From: Neodontobutis hainanensis
Lineage: Eukaryota > Chordata > Actinopteri > Gobiiformes > Odontobutidae
Length of the DNA: 64,000 nucleotides
Direction: 5' to 3'
Assembly: GCA_024349245.1 (NCBI GenBank)
Contig: JALDNG010000020.1
Coordinates: forward strand, 21,307,501-21,371,500
Shown: in pieces, positions 46,551-59,404 of the stretch
Numbering within the stretch: position 1 is the first letter of the stretch
How the letters are laid out: every line of letters starts with the position of its first letter
Position numbers and translations under genes: made by a program
Notes under the pieces: model-generated
What the model was told of the DNA's origin: nothing
Seen by the model: the letters and a program-made list of their open reading frames with translations, nothing else
The model's database searches: none

Positions 46551-49500
46551 ATGGAAATCTTCCAGAAAATGAAACGACTCGGATCCAACAATTTTAACAT
46601 CGTACGCTGGTTCAGTTCATTCCACTTCAGAGGACATTTCTGTCACGAGTTTGAGAGACTGGACATAAGTCTGTATGACTTACTGAGCAAGTCTCCTGCT
46701 CGCAGTCTCCAGCTCAAAGAAATACGGTCCATCATCCATCAGGTTTGCTTATTTCACTCAGACTCATGATTTGTCTCCAGTACAGGACTAACTGCTCAAT
46801 GAAAAAATATTTAAGTTGTAATCCAACACTTTTAATTTACTGAATGTGTTTGGGGGGAAAAAGATGGTGTGTGGATTTAAAAATGTTGTATCAACGTCGT
46901 TTGTCATTCAGAGTTAAAATTGCCGAGATTACATTGTTACATTTAAAAATCACAGTTCAAGTGAATTATGAAATGTTTTTGATTGGGAAAGTTTGTTTAA
47001 ATGTTGACTACATGCGTTCTCAATAAATTATATTTTGCTCTTAAAGGTACAGTGCCATTTTTTTAATGGTGGATAATCAATGTAACACCTGCAATAGATA
47101 ACTCTCTGAGGAATTTAGAGATAAGCACTTGCAGTTCTACTGCATTAAAAAAATTTAAACATAAACTGTCCTCTTTTCAAACATCTTGGTTTTCTAACTC
47201 CATAAGCTCTACCTCCGCAGAGTTCCCCTGAGTTATTCCATGTTGCTGAAAGTTGAACTGATGTATTTGGAGATGGCAGGAGCGCTGATGTTTCTAAAGA
47301 GAGTAGGCATCATTCACGGTGACCTGAAGCCTGATAATATTATGATGATAGAGCATTTAGCGCAGCCACTAAGAATTAAACTCACTGATTTCAGCATGTG
47401 TCTCTTCTGTGTCTCAGGCCAGGCAGGGTTCAATCATTCAACCAGTGTGCTACAGGTACGCAGGCCTTTTCTGTCACAGACATAAGGGAGTCACAGGGAA
47501 CTAGGCAAAGATGTGGTCTTCTGTATCGTGTTGCTGTAATAATGTGTGTTTTGTGCAGATGTCCTGAGGTGCTGGTTGGTGCTTCCTTTAATGAAGCAGC
47601 CGACATGTGGTCCCTAGGATGCACTGTCGCACAGATGTTTTGGGGAAAAGTGCTGTTTTGGGCCATAAACAAGTACAGCATGGTAAGTATTAGTTTGATT
47701 TAGTTACACATTTAACACTTGACATTATGTATACCTGACTTTTTGTTGAAGATTATTGCAGCCCAAAGTCTCCAAAGCAAATTCATGGTAAATTTTGAGT
47801 TTTATTTAAACTACAGCCCTTGTATAATATATTCATATTTATACATAACAAATCCAAATGGTAAGGTCCTATCAGATAAATATTATAAACAGTGGATAAA
47901 CCTAAGACTCTTTTGTAATAAGTACTCTTTCTAAACAAGACCAGAGTGTTAATACTATTGTTTTCATTCAAGTACTTTCTTTTGGTTACACACATGGACA
48001 ATGCAAATGTCCTCATGTGCTTACTACTGCCAAAAGATTTGACCTGTGACCTTGTGGACTCATGTTTCACTCAAAGATACAATGTCATGTGTTGTGTCCA
48101 CAGATGACACACATCATCCACATAGTGGGACAGCCCCCGAAACAAATGTTGGACACTGGGATTTACACAGATGAGTACTTCTGTCTTCTGAAGGATCGAC
48201 TGACTGGGTATTTAAGGCAAAATGATGATTTCAAATCAATATCTGTGCTGAATGAAAGAAATGTAAATTAATATTAACTTCTAGGACTTTTATTTCTTTA
48301 GTCAAGTTTTTTGGAAGCACCATTCACGCCCACTGTCGAAAAGCTGGAGAACATTTTTGAGGTAAGAAAATTTGCCTTACTCTTACAGATGTGGTTAGGG
48401 CAGGGGTCTCAAACTCGTGGCCCGGGGGCCAACTGCGGCCTGCAAGACGATATGAAAATTTAATGTTAGTCCACCCTGATAGTTTTAAATGAATGGCATG
48501 TTACCACATTGTGTGTGGAAGGTTCCTTTTTGTGCTGGAACTGAAGCAACCTACCATCACAGTGGAGTATATGGCTCCTGGGGCGGGCCATCGGCTGGGC
48601 TTGATGCAGGTAGAGAAACATTTAACAACTATGGAGGAGCCCATGTAACTTCACATAGCCGTCATAAAATGACTGCTTCTTACTGTGTTTGAAATGAGCA
48701 TGTTTGACCTTGAGCTGGACAAATTCAATGTTACTGGCAATGGATTTGGCATCATGTGGATTGTATTTTGTTTTCCCATCATTTAAAATTGGTTGATTTG
48801 TTTGAAAGTTGATGGCAATTTCACCACTATCCATGCGGATTTGTTATCATGACAAATTTCTGCAAATTAACACCGATGTTATGTTGACAATATCACCGAG
48901 GGGACTGGACATCCAATGGGGCCACTCAGCAGCTCATTCATGTTCTTCAATATTCCATTTAAGTTCTGGATAGCTCAGGTTCAGAAGAACCCATTGAAGT
49001 TAAACTGTTAAACTGAACCCATAACAGTTAACTGTTAGTAATGACGTTTTAGAGGATTTAATTAAAGCGTTTTTTGTGGAATACCTGATCCAGCCCAGCC
49101 TCACCCAGACTCTGCCTCCTGCGGCCCCCAAGTAATTTGAGTTTGAGAGCCCTGGGTTGGGGTCTTTGTGAAGCAGAGTTGTATGTGGTACCGAGTTTTG
49201 TATTGAGTTTACAGCCTGACAGATTTAGAAAGGCATGAGACGGCTAGTATCAGGGAAAAGCCTTTTAAACTTTAACTGAAAACTGTTTTAATTACCACAT
49301 TCAAATATCCCAAAAAGATACTAACTACCTATATTTTTTGTTCAGTGCCAATCTGACTTGGAATGGATTAGGAGAGTCCTTCGATCTCATATACTTTGTA
49401 GACTTGGTGAAAAAAATGCTGGATGTAAACCCTGCCACCAGAATAACTCCAGAAGAGATTTTTGAGTTTTGTTACCTTGAGGGATGTTTTCAAGAGCAGT

Positions 49501-50198
49501 GTGTATTTTTTTATATACATTTTTTTAACATGTAATCTCTTGTTATGCAAAGTTTAACACAGGAACAGTCTTTTAGATTGATTGAATATGAGAACATAAT
49601 GAAAGAAGTGCTGGGTCATCAGGAGGTGCAGCCTGCACCCTCCGCCTCTGTCCCCCAAACCAGCCTGGCTCCACCACCATCGCAAGGTCAGAAACGGAAA
49701 AGAGATGTTGATAACACCCAGGGCCAAGAAAGGTTTGCATTATATAAAATTTCTATTATACATCTTTGGTTTTAGTAGCAACTAAAGCCATTTAAAATGT
49801 ATTTAATGTTAAAATAAACAACAATTTTATTATTTTTCTAGCTTGAAGGTGTCAAAGAAGAGACAGCATGACAATACTGTCAACTGTAAGTTCTTTACAA
49901 AGAAAAGGAGGGCAAATAATGCTGAAGGTAAACTTTATGAATAAGTGTCACAGATTTACAAACTACAATGGATCATATTACTCATCACCTCTGTCCACAA
50001 ATCTAATGTATAATTCTCTCTGCTTTTTTAAAACAAATAATCTAACCCTAATTTATTTCTTCAGAATGCATAGACCTAACTTCAGAGTCACCGGTCAGTC
50101 GGAAGAGACAGCGTCCAGGGGAAGACAGCGTTATTATCATCGATTCAACCTCACCTCCGAAACACAGACGGCTCCCAGAGGGACTTAAACACCTCTGA
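46551..50198 (+). CDS. HIPK-like protein kinase, 5' part missing
   Basis: Exons 46551-46742, 47273-47455, 47559-47682, 48104-48262, 48302-48361, 49346-49498, 49577-49732, 49842-49927 and 50065-50198. The reading matches HIPK kinases: alpha-C to hinge (KMKRLGSNNFNIVRWFSSFH), catalytic loop IIHGDLKPDNIM (HIPKs have HAD), DFS for DFG, CPEVLVG...ADMWSLGC for APE and the F helix, and DLVKKMLDVNPATRITPEEI at the C-lobe end. The tail is lysine/arginine-rich and has two SUMO-interaction-like motifs, ECIDLTSES and DSVIIIDS, before the stop. Upstream exons for the glycine loop and VAIK lysine were not found; LINE and hAT remnants lie there. Phases fail at the second and fifth junctions, so it may be a decayed copy or have unseen exon borders. 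Teleosts carry many HIPK-like copies. Confidence 0.65.
48401..49154. mobile_element. Non-autonomous hAT element in a HIPK-like intron
   Basis: The ends are CAGGGGTCTCAAACTC and the complement of CAGGGCTCTCAAACTC. The flanks are GGTTAGGG (48393-48400) and GGTTGGGG (49155-49162), an 8-bp target duplication with one mismatch. Length 754 bp. The inside, GGCCCGGGGGCCAACTGCGG, is typical of a widespread vertebrate hAT MITE. It is placed 39 bp after the donor of exon 48302-48361. Confidence 0.88.
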
Positions 50199-50199
50199 A

Positions 50200-51400
50200 T
50201 GCAGACTAAAGGTCAGAGACTGACCCATGGAGGCCAACACTTTAAAGACCATTTGAAAATTTATTTTCATCAATACAATTTCAAAGCACAGTTATTTGGT
50301 TGTACTTGTTTTTAATGTATGTTTTTTGAATGTGAAACTCCATATAATACAAGCTCTAGAAATATTTGTCTATATAAAAATAGAGGGTGTGTAGAAAAGC
50401 ATTTAGGTGAAAATAATTAACCAGAATTAGTGTTTCTTGAAAACTCAAAAAAAAAAAAAATGCATCATGAAGGTTCCACACTATAAAAATTTAAAGGCTT
50501 ATATTGTTGTCAATACACATAAAAATAGATATTATTGTCAAGATTAAAACATTTTTTGACACTATTTAGACACACCATTACATGGGGCCCAAAGCAGGAA
50601 GTACTTGAAAGCCTGAAATTTCCACTGAATTTCAGACTCTTTAGGACATTCAATAGTATAAAATAAAATAAATGATTGTTTTAAGCCACATATTTCGAGC
50701 CATATTAAATGTAACTGTGGCGGTAGATGTAATATTACAGAGCATGCAACAATCTGAATTTATTGGCACTTATGATATATTGCTTAATTTAGCTCAGTGT
50801 AATTTTTTAGGACATGGCAAACAGTTTTGGCACAAAGGCTTAAATAGATAGATAGAATAGATATAATCTGCAAGAACTAAGATATGCACTCTTTCATTAT
50901 TGAAGCTTTACAGATTAGATGCAGAATAGATTCAAAGATTTTGAAACAGATATTGCTCCAGTGAGACATAATATATTTTTTATATGTCATGTGAAAAAGC
51001 TAAAACAAGCATCAACTCTGTCAAGTCAATTAAACCTTGGTGAGATGGAGAATGGACGTGGCAGCACGAAAGTGGAGCATTTGAAATTGAAGACCTACCC
51101 CTTTAACACTTTGAAACTATTTTTTGGAAGTGTCTGTTTATTTCAACCCCTGATCACACAGGAACATTTACTTATTGTTAACACTTATATTAGGGACATG
51201 GCATAGACATGTGGTTTCCTGGAGCCCATAACTCTTGCTAACGGTTCATTTGAGGACAAGGACCAGTTTTGTCCACATTTGGAGCCAATGAGTTTACCTG
51301 GCTTTCTAAAAGAACATCTGAAATTTAGGCTCACACACAGAGCAGGAGAAAATGGTTGAATGTGATTACAGATGAGGTCAGCGAGAAGGTGCCTTATCAT
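50200..51400. other. Downstream of the HIPK-like gene; no clear gene
   Basis: Probable 3' UTR for the first few hundred bases. A 95-aa ORF at 50919-51206 (MQNRFKDFETDIAPVRHNIF) may be a hAT transposase remnant, but the match is weak. Confidence 0.35.
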
Positions 51401-51699
51401 GCTCTTATCCTCACTGCATGTAGTAGTCAAAGTGTAATATCAAAAATTCAATTTCACTCTTAAAGGAGGCTTTCTCTAATTATCTGATCAACGCTCGGAG
51501 GGAGACGGGGCACACCACACGGGTTTGTACAAAGAGGAGTACTGAGGTACTGAGGAGGGGCCCTTAGAATTCAGTTTTCCTGCGCAAAACTAAACTTGTA
51601 GTCTGGCACTGGTTTGGTAAAAAAGTCATTTTCATGTTGTGCAGGGCCCCACCACACCCCTCAAATCAATGGTACGACCCGCAGGTCACGTGCTTCTGC

Positions 51700-52961
51700 T
51701 GTGGAACTGCGCTGAATCAGTGAATGAGACAGGAGCTGGAGTTAGACGTAATATGAACTAGGAAGACAGGGGAAGAGTCATGTCTTTCCTTAAGAAAGAA
51801 AAATCAGGGACTTAAAAACTAAAAGAAAAGAAGATTAAAGACAGAAAGGCAAAAGAGGGAAAGCAGTTGCTCACTCAGTTTTTTGAAGAGAAAGGTGAGA
51901 TCCAAATGCATCATTGCAGCATTTACATTGTTTTAATATAAATATCTACTCCAGGTAGAATAGCATAAATTTATGACCGTATTTGAATAATATACCAATA
52001 GGCTACTTTATAGTACCGCACCCTACATAGCGAGCATTCAATATATCTGAGTAAATAACAGAGAGAGTGAGAAACAGACAGAGGCGGAGCTGGGAGCTCC
52101 AGGCAGCTGCGCAGCTTGTCTCAGAAGTTTACATGAAAACACTGATATTTCCCTCCATTGTCAAAATCTAACACCTGCGAAAACACAGATTGTTAGCGCC
52201 TGTTTTACGCATCGTTATGCAAATTAGCTCGAGCACGGTCTTACATTAAGTACAGGATTGTTCTTAGTTTAATGCACATCTCAATGATTAATAATTACTT
52301 ATTTTAAAACGTAATTCAAAAACTGAATGTTTAGTTTGGCGGTTAGTGTACCTTGTGATTCCATAGTCTGCATTTATTTTCAACAGACAAATACTCAGCC
52401 TCCACTTATAAAAAGGTATTGTGAACATTTAGGATATTTTACACTCCCAGTGACTGTTGCTGGAGGGGATCGTGCTTTCAGTAAATTTAAACTTGTAATG
52501 ACCAATTTAAGAACAACAATGTCCCAGGATAGACTAAACAGCCTGGCCATACTCTGTAGAAAGTCAGTTGGCCAAAGAACTGGACTTTAAAGACCTGATC
52601 AGCAAATGTGCGCATGCAAAGACCCATCAATGGGCATCTAGTAAAAAATAACATTATTTAGTTTGTGTTTATTAATGTTCAGAACAAAGTTTTTTCTCAT
52701 TTGCTTTGGTCATTGTTCAGAAGTGCTTTACAGTATATTTGATTTAGTCCAGGTTTGGTCCTGCTAGACCTTTTGTCATCTCAGTAAGTAGTTGTGCTTT
52801 TGACAATAAAACTAAAATATATTAGAGAGTGTAACAAAGTGTTTTTATGATAAAAATGCAATACCCACCCATTGGTATCATTATGGTATTTGGTACAGTA
52901 CGGGGCCCCAGCAAGATGGTTTGTACCCAGGGCCCAAAATTTGGTGCTACACCGCTGGTCA
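51700..52961 (+). mobile_element. Internally deleted hAT element (exon 1 and dimerisation domain)
   Basis: 51781-51894 reads MSFLKKEKSG, a stop, then KDRKAKEGKQLLTQFFEEK up to a donor, like the first exon of the hAT at 25.6-29.8 kb. 52380-52590 reads PVTVAGGDRAFSKFKLVMTN and LRTTMSQDRLNSLAILC, the hAT C-terminal dimerisation domain. The right end at about 52961 is the complement of CAGCGGTGTAGCACC. The left end was not resolved. The catalytic core is absent. Confidence 0.6.
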
Positions 52962-52969
52962 CCTGTGAA

Positions 52970-53570
52970 ACACCTGTGCTTTACCTACAACATGAAAAAC
53001 AATGTTTATTACTACTTTGTTGTGATGTTAATATTTTATTTGCTTAGAGTTGTGTCTTTTGTATATTACTTATTAAATTAATAAACTGGACTTGACACTG
53101 GTTTTATTTCATAGCTATACCTTGAGTATCTCTCTATAACACATTCTGTCCCAGGACCAGTGAGCTGCAGGTGCACAACAGGTGCATCTGTTTTTAACAG
53201 TTGTACAGGGAGTCTTGAAATCTCTGTTTTTTGTGTAATTATTAAGACTAAAATCATACCAAAATCAAACTAAATGCATAGGTTTGCAATTTCTGAAAGT
53301 TTGTTAGCATTTGCCTAGCAAAATATGATATTCTAAAACTAGTTAGAAAAGAGTGCAAAAATATAAAAACATAAAACATCTAAGCCACAGGGTGCCCTAA
53401 ATCTCGTTTTAAAATATCTTAACTCAATGATGACAATTTTATTCTAGTGAAACACACACAAATAACATAATCAGTCAAATTAAGGCTGTTCATCACATCA
53501 CCTGAGCTCTGCCCGCTTGTCTTTCCAAAAATCTGGCTTGACCTGGATCTTGTATTAGTTTTGTTTTTCC
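52970..53570. other. No feature seen
   Basis: AT-rich sequence without recognisable coding or repeat motifs. Confidence 0.4.
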
Positions 53571-53577
53571 TTCCTAG

Positions 53578-53798
53578 AAGCTCAGAGAAAAAGCTGGTCT
53601 CTTGCTGATGTGGAAAAGACCCTTATGGCATTCATCCAGTCTAGGAAAGTACGAGGGAAGTCCGACTGTACTGCCTGTATTAAAGCTTTACCAGGAGCAC
53701 TCAGAAATCAAACCTTGTCAGGAGTTATGTTTTATGTCAAAATCACATTACTGCTGTTCAAAGGGAGAGCGCAAAAAGAGTTTGGTAAATTTTAATTA
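53578..53798 (+). CDS. Exon of unknown gene with a Myb-like/KRxW-type segment
   Basis: Follows a strong acceptor (TTTTTCCTTCCTAG) and is open to a TAA at 53796-53798. It reads AQRKSWSLADVEKTLMAFIQ, then GKSDCTACIKALPGALRNQT. A W at the start of helix 1, a central C-x-x-C and a closing VMFYVK are typical of a Myb-like segment found near the C-terminus of many fish proteins of unknown function and of some transposon proteins. Upstream exons were not found, so it could be a transposon-derived 3' exon. I do not assign a function. Confidence 0.35.
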
Positions 53799-53799
53799 C

Positions 53800-54590
53800 C
53801 ATTTTATTTCCATTTGTTCTATTGAGAGTTTCACTTTTTACTGTGTTAAAATCAATGTTACTGTGGTTGGTTATGTCCCACTATTTCTAGATGAGTGGTT
53901 GTGCAGTACCCCAGTTAAAGTTTGCTCAATATGGTCATGTTACATGTAATTTAAGAGGTTATGTCCACAAATTGGTCCATATTTAAAATACATTTTAAAA
54001 TTAAAGGCATTGCTAAGCATTACTAGTGGAAGTTCTCCTGGGCCTGCAGCAGCCAACACACTTAGCGAAGAGAATAGCCACAGAAGCTTAAGGATAAAAT
54101 TGTCACAATTAGCCACATTGACACTTTGTGCAGTGTCATCATTTTCAATCAAAAAGAGACGGTGAGGTGTCAAATATGCCCTAGTGCATTTATTTTAATT
54201 TTAAATCTGAGATTCATTCCGATTTGGTCATTGGACTTTCAGAATTACAGCAAACGTTGTGTCAGTTGCTGCAGGACCACAGTTATCAGCATACTCATAC
54301 CCATTCCGTCACCAGAAGTTTACAGTTTACAGAGCCACATATATTCTCCTTTCTTATATGCATATCTTTAAACATAATTCTCTTGTACAGCATATCAAGT
54401 ACTTAAAGTATTTATTTTAAGTCCACAAAATTAAATTACTTCACTCCATAAACCAAGAGACACGCATGTTTTAGCGTGTTGTGAGCAAAAGGATTTTTTA
54501 AAACCGTCTGCCTTCAGTGGCTGTCTTCCTCAGATATTACAAATATAAAAAAAAAAATACAGCTAAAAACAGATTCCAAATTACTGACTG
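53800..54590. other. No feature seen
   Basis: AT-rich, no recognisable motif. ORFs of 60-81 aa overlap on both strands without a family match. Confidence 0.4.
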
Positions 54591-54598
54591 TTTTAAAT

Positions 54599-56960
54599 GT
54601 GAATGAACCAGAAAACTTTGTGACTGAAAAACAGGGAGTAAATGTTGCCTATTCTATGGAAAACAGGAGACATGAATCTGTGAAAAAGCACCAGGCTAAC
54701 AGAGACAGAGAATCTATGCCAAAAGTGAAGGACAGAGATATTCTGCTGCTGGGAGACGGTGCTGTGAGAGACATAAACAACTGTTGTTTGGTTACATGCA
54801 GCTATCCAAGTGCTATGGTCACTGATATAACAGCACTTCTCCCCCAAGTCCTGTCCAAACACACTGGGATTAAACAGCTGATAGTGCACGTGGGTGCAGT
54901 TGACACCAGGAAGGGAGAATCAGAGGTTTTAAAAAAAGATTTCTCCAGGCTTTTAGATAAACGTCATCAGTGGACCGCTCCCAAACATCGACAGGCGGAT
55001 CAAGTCGGCTGCTTTCATTAAATACATGGCTGTCCAAGGCCTGTGAGACAAGATGAGTACACTTTATTGATAACTTCAACTTGTTTTGGCAAAGTGTAGA
55101 TCTGTTTAAAGGAAAGGGCCCACACCTGAACAGAGGAGGGGTCAGGAGGCTAACAGATAATCTCCTGCACTCTCTGAGACACCTAAATGGTTCTGGGCAC
55201 CCTCTTGAACAAAGAAAGAGTCCTCTGAGAAACAATCAGCCACTGAATGAGAAAATGACTCCCGCCTCACCAGCCAAGGATCCTCCTTTGACCATGACAC
55301 TGCCATGGACTTCCCCAATAGGACCATGGACCCCTCAGTAGCATCAACACCTTCTGCGGACCTCACCATCTCTGTCTATTCCCCAATGGGATTTCCAGAT
55401 CACCTGGAAATTTTGTTAAAATTCCGTTTACACCTAACTTGACTAGGTCACTGGTACTATAATCACCCCTACAAACATCATCCTCAAAATGTCAAACCCC
55501 TTCAAACTCCTCCCAGACCAGCTCCAAAAGCCTTGACTAGCACCAAGGCTACTATCAGTGATTAGGACACTGAGGGCCTCTGCTGTTCCAGGACTTTCTG
55601 CCATAATAAAACACTTATCAACCTGAGGCCCTGGGAGAGAACACTCGCAGTGCTCAATGTCAGGTCTTTATAACTTTATATAAGTTTGATTTGATGTTTT
55701 TAACAGAAACATGGTTAGACAGCAAGACTGGAAATGTGGCCCTTATTGAATCCACCCCATCGAATTTTACATTTACATCCAAAACACGGAAAAACAAAAA
55801 GGGTGGGGGTGAATGTATGTATGTGGAGTTTAAGTTTTCTCCATCTATACATCTATACTATTCTTGATTTTTTTTTTTGGTCTCTGTCAGCATGTTACTG
55901 AGCAAACCCATAACAGAGCAACCTGATTAAAGTGATCAGGAAGAGGCAAAAGGCATTGTGAATGCTCATTCTGTCAGGGCACAGAAAAGGGAATGCCGAA
56001 AAGCCATCAAAAATGGCGTACATTAAATCTCTTAATTCATTATGAGGTATTCAAAAATAATAATAAAAATGTTTTTAATCAAAATTAAATATTTTTCTCA
56101 GAGAACAGCAGTAACAACTCACCTTTTGCTACAGTGAACACATTAACAAACCCTCCAGCTCCATTTCCAGAATTAGTTTCCACCACTAAATGCAATGAGT
56201 TTGCATTGTTTTTCAACGACAAGGTTCAAGGCATTAAACCTGTTACAGAGTATAAAATTACACTACAGCTATCTAGGAGAGCCTTCATTGGTTTAAGACA
56301 TTTTCTCACCCATTAATGACAGAACAACTGAAAAAACCTTTCATTCACCTGCTGCCTCGATGTTCTACCCACTAGATTTCTAAAATCAGTAATAAGCAGT
56401 TTGTTACCACAACTCGCTGATATAGTCAATAATTCCTTACAGTCTGGAACATTTCCAAGGGCCTTAAAAACTGCTGTCATCAAGCCTCTCCTAAAGAAGA
56501 ACAACTATCGGCCCATATCAAACCTGCCATTTTTAGGGAAAGTTTTTGAAAAAGTTTAAAATGTTATGGACAACAGCTTAAAATGATCAGAAGGCAAAAA
56601 GTCTCTTAATGGTTTAGCACCAGAATATATTTCTGAAATGCTAGTTCCATATGAACCTCCTCGGACTCTGAGAACATCTGGGACAGGCCTTCTGCTCGTG
56701 CCCAGAGTTAGAACTAAACAGGATGAAGCAGCATTTAAGTTTCATGCAGCAAAAACCTGGAACAGCCTCAACTTTATCAATGTTCAAGGGGAGGTTAGAA
56801 ATCTTCCTCCTTCCTTTGCTCCGCCTACATTCAGAAGAGACAACTAAAAGTGTTTATCTGCAATCTTTTTAAAATGTTTTAATTTCTTATTCTAAATCTT
56901 GTAAATTGTCTTTTATTCCTGTACAGCACTTTGAGTTACTCAGTGCATAAATTGTGCTAA
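54599..56960 (+). mobile_element. L2-type LINE with esterase-type ORF1 and broken ORF2
   Basis: 54599-55200 encodes an SGNH-hydrolase-like ORF1: DILLLGDGAVRDI at block I, IKQLIVHVGAVDT at the middle block, and after a break KGPHLNRGGVRRLTDNLLHS at the end block. 55680-55810 gives endonuclease pieces (FLTETWLDSKTGN, TPSNFTFTSKTRKNKKGGG). 56134-56850 gives the linker and the end of the RT. About 2 kb of ORF2 is missing. It is dead. SGNH-type ORF1 proteins are known in CR1/L2-group LINEs. Confidence 0.78.
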
Positions 56961-57289
56961 AGCAATAGATTTGCCTTGACTTTCATTTATTCATTAACTT
57001 GTTCATTTCATGAAAATACACAGTAGTAAACAATTCCAAACTAAGTTTACAGGAAAACACATTTTCATGATTAGAAAATGAGGAGTGAAGAATATTTCCT
57101 ATATTTTCCGCTCCTTTACTTAAACACAAACTGGTTTCTGCTTCCATCATCATCATACATCCTGTCATAAATATAAAAACTACAACTTCTAAATTGTCAC
57201 ATTCAAACTCAAGTACCTGCATAATGTCTCATTTGATTTTATTTATAAAGTTATTTTAAAGTGAACATTTTTACAACTTTTTAAATAAT

Positions 57290-59400
57290 TGAGAATTCCA
57301 TACTCTTACACCTACAACTGACAACCTTCCAGGATCTTGAAATGCTTCTTATGAATCCACTCCTTCGTTGCCCGGGCGGTGTGTTTGGAATCATTTTCAT
57401 GCTGAAAGACCCAGCCACATTTCATCTTCAATGCCCTTGCTGATCGAAGGAGGTTTTTACCCAAAATCTTACAATACATGGCCCCATTCATTCGTTCCTT
57501 TCAGTTGTCCTGGTCCCATGCAAAAAAAAAAATTAATAAAACAGCCCGAAAGCATGATGTTTCCACCCCCATAATTCACAGTAGGTATGGTGTTCTTATG
57601 AGTTTTAACTAAAAAGTTCTATTTTGGTTTCATCTGACCAAATGACATTCTTCCAATCCTCTTCTGGGTGGTCCAAATGCTCTCTAGCAAACTTCAGACA
57701 GGGCCGGACATGTACTGGCTTAAGCAGGGGACACGTTTGGCACTGCAGGTAGTGTGTTACTGATGGTAGCCTTTTTACTTTGGTCCTAGCTCTCTGCAGG
57801 TCATTCACTAGGTTCCCTTGTGTGGTTCTGGGATTTTTGCTCACGGTTCTTCTGATCATTTTGACCCCAGAGGGCGAGATCTTACGTGGTGCCCCAGATC
57901 AAGGGAGATTATCAGTGGTGTTGTCTGTCCTCCATTTTCTAATAATTGCCCATACAGTTAATTTCTTCACACCAAGCTGCTTACATATTGCAGATTCATA
58001 GTTTTCTGAATAAATTTGTCTTAAAATGGATATTCATCTAAGTCAAGGGTATTGACAAACATAAGGCATCTAAAAATGATTACAAAATACAATTCTGATC
58101 TTTCATGTCTTTATTGAATACACTCATTCAACATTCAAAATGGCAGTGGAAAAAGTAAGTGAACCCTTTTACTAATAACTGGTTGACGTATTGGCTGTCT
58201 TTGGCATTGTTTCTTTACCTCATTGATGAGTTTTGGTTTTGCTCTTGGTGTCATTTTGACTAGGTGCCCACTTCTTGGTAGAGTAGCAACAGTCCCTAAG
58301 TGTTTCCATTTGTAGATTGTTTGCCTAACTGTAGACCCTTGAATTTCTAAAGTCATTGAAATAATGTTGTAACCCTTTCCAGTGACAATTCTCGATCGTA
58401 GCGCCTCTGAAAGCTCTCACTGGCGAGACGTGGCTCACATAAGTTTGTTATTCTTGTTGTCATAGCCTAACTGCCCGGAACTAGGAAGACTCCACTGCAA
58501 AAACTCCACACGCAGGTAGAAAGGTCAAAAGGTTTATTGTGCCAAAACATACAAATAAAAATCTAAGAGACACTGCCAGGGTCCGAGCATAGAACAAATA
58601 TAAAAAGCAGGTAACCAGAGCAATAATCCCGAGCGAGGAAATCAAATATATAAACTATTCACAGACCGCATGCAGGTAAACCAGAACTCACATATGAGCA
58701 CAAGGGAAGCCTGACCCAGAGCCACGGGACACACAGGTATATATAGACACAGACAACAAGGGACAGGTGAAAGACATTAGGGCGGAGCAGGTAATCACAC
58801 AGGAGGGAAAACCAGACAAGAAGTAAAATACCGGAACACAGACAAGGGTGAGATATTTCACAATAAAACAGGAAACCAAATACAATCTTGAAACAAAATC
58901 ATATACTAACCAAACTGGAAATCAGATAGGATAGTGAAACAACTCAGATACATTAAAGACACATGACATAAGAACCAAAACAGACAAGAACACCGATACA
59001 CTAACAAAACTGCCTACAAACACCAGGCAGGGATCCTGACAATTGCAGGGCAAACTAAAAGTTTGAGGGTTTTTCATCAGTCATAGTAGCTGTAGTCCAC
59101 ACTTCCAAGCGCATTATCATAACAAGACTCAAGGTGTGCTGAAACCTGATTCCAATTAGCTTTCTTGAGGTCATCAACTCAAGGGTTCACATACCCTTCA
59201 AGTCAATACCCTTGACCTCACATTTTAATAAGCACTATGAGGTTTTTGGGTTGTTCTCAATAAAGAAATGAAAAATTATAATTGTTTTGTGTAATTATTT
59301 TTAGACCTTATGTTTGTCAATACCGTTGACTTAGATAACAATCAGATCACACTTCATATTTATTCAGAAAAGCATGAAATTAGAACTGGTTCACATAATT
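57290..59400 (-). mobile_element. Tc1-like transposon remains, interrupted
   Basis: Minus strand. 58356-58135 has an N-terminal helix-turn-helix (STVRQTIYKWKHLGTVATLP). 57859-57605 has RTTQGNLVNDLQRARTKV and FAREHLDHPEEDWKNVIWSD, with the DDE-type WSDE start. 57600-57350 holds the rest of the catalytic part with stops. 58036-58165 and 59185-59345 are inverted repeats (CTAAGTCAAGGGTATTGACA). The order suggests at least two overlapping Tc1 copies. An LTR-like block (58383-59041) is inserted. Confidence 0.65.
58383..59041 (-). mobile_element. Probable solo LTR inserted in Tc1 sequence
   Basis: Read on the minus strand it begins TGTCAGGATCCCTGCC and ends GATCGAGAATTGTCA (TG...CA). It has a TATA-like GTCTATATATACC and a GCACAATAAACC polyadenylation signal in LTR order. 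TGACAATT occurs at both edges (58383-58390 and 59037-59044), longer than a usual LTR target duplication. The start resembles Gypsy-type LTRs of fish; no internal region is present. Confidence 0.5.
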
Positions 59401-59404
59401 TTTC

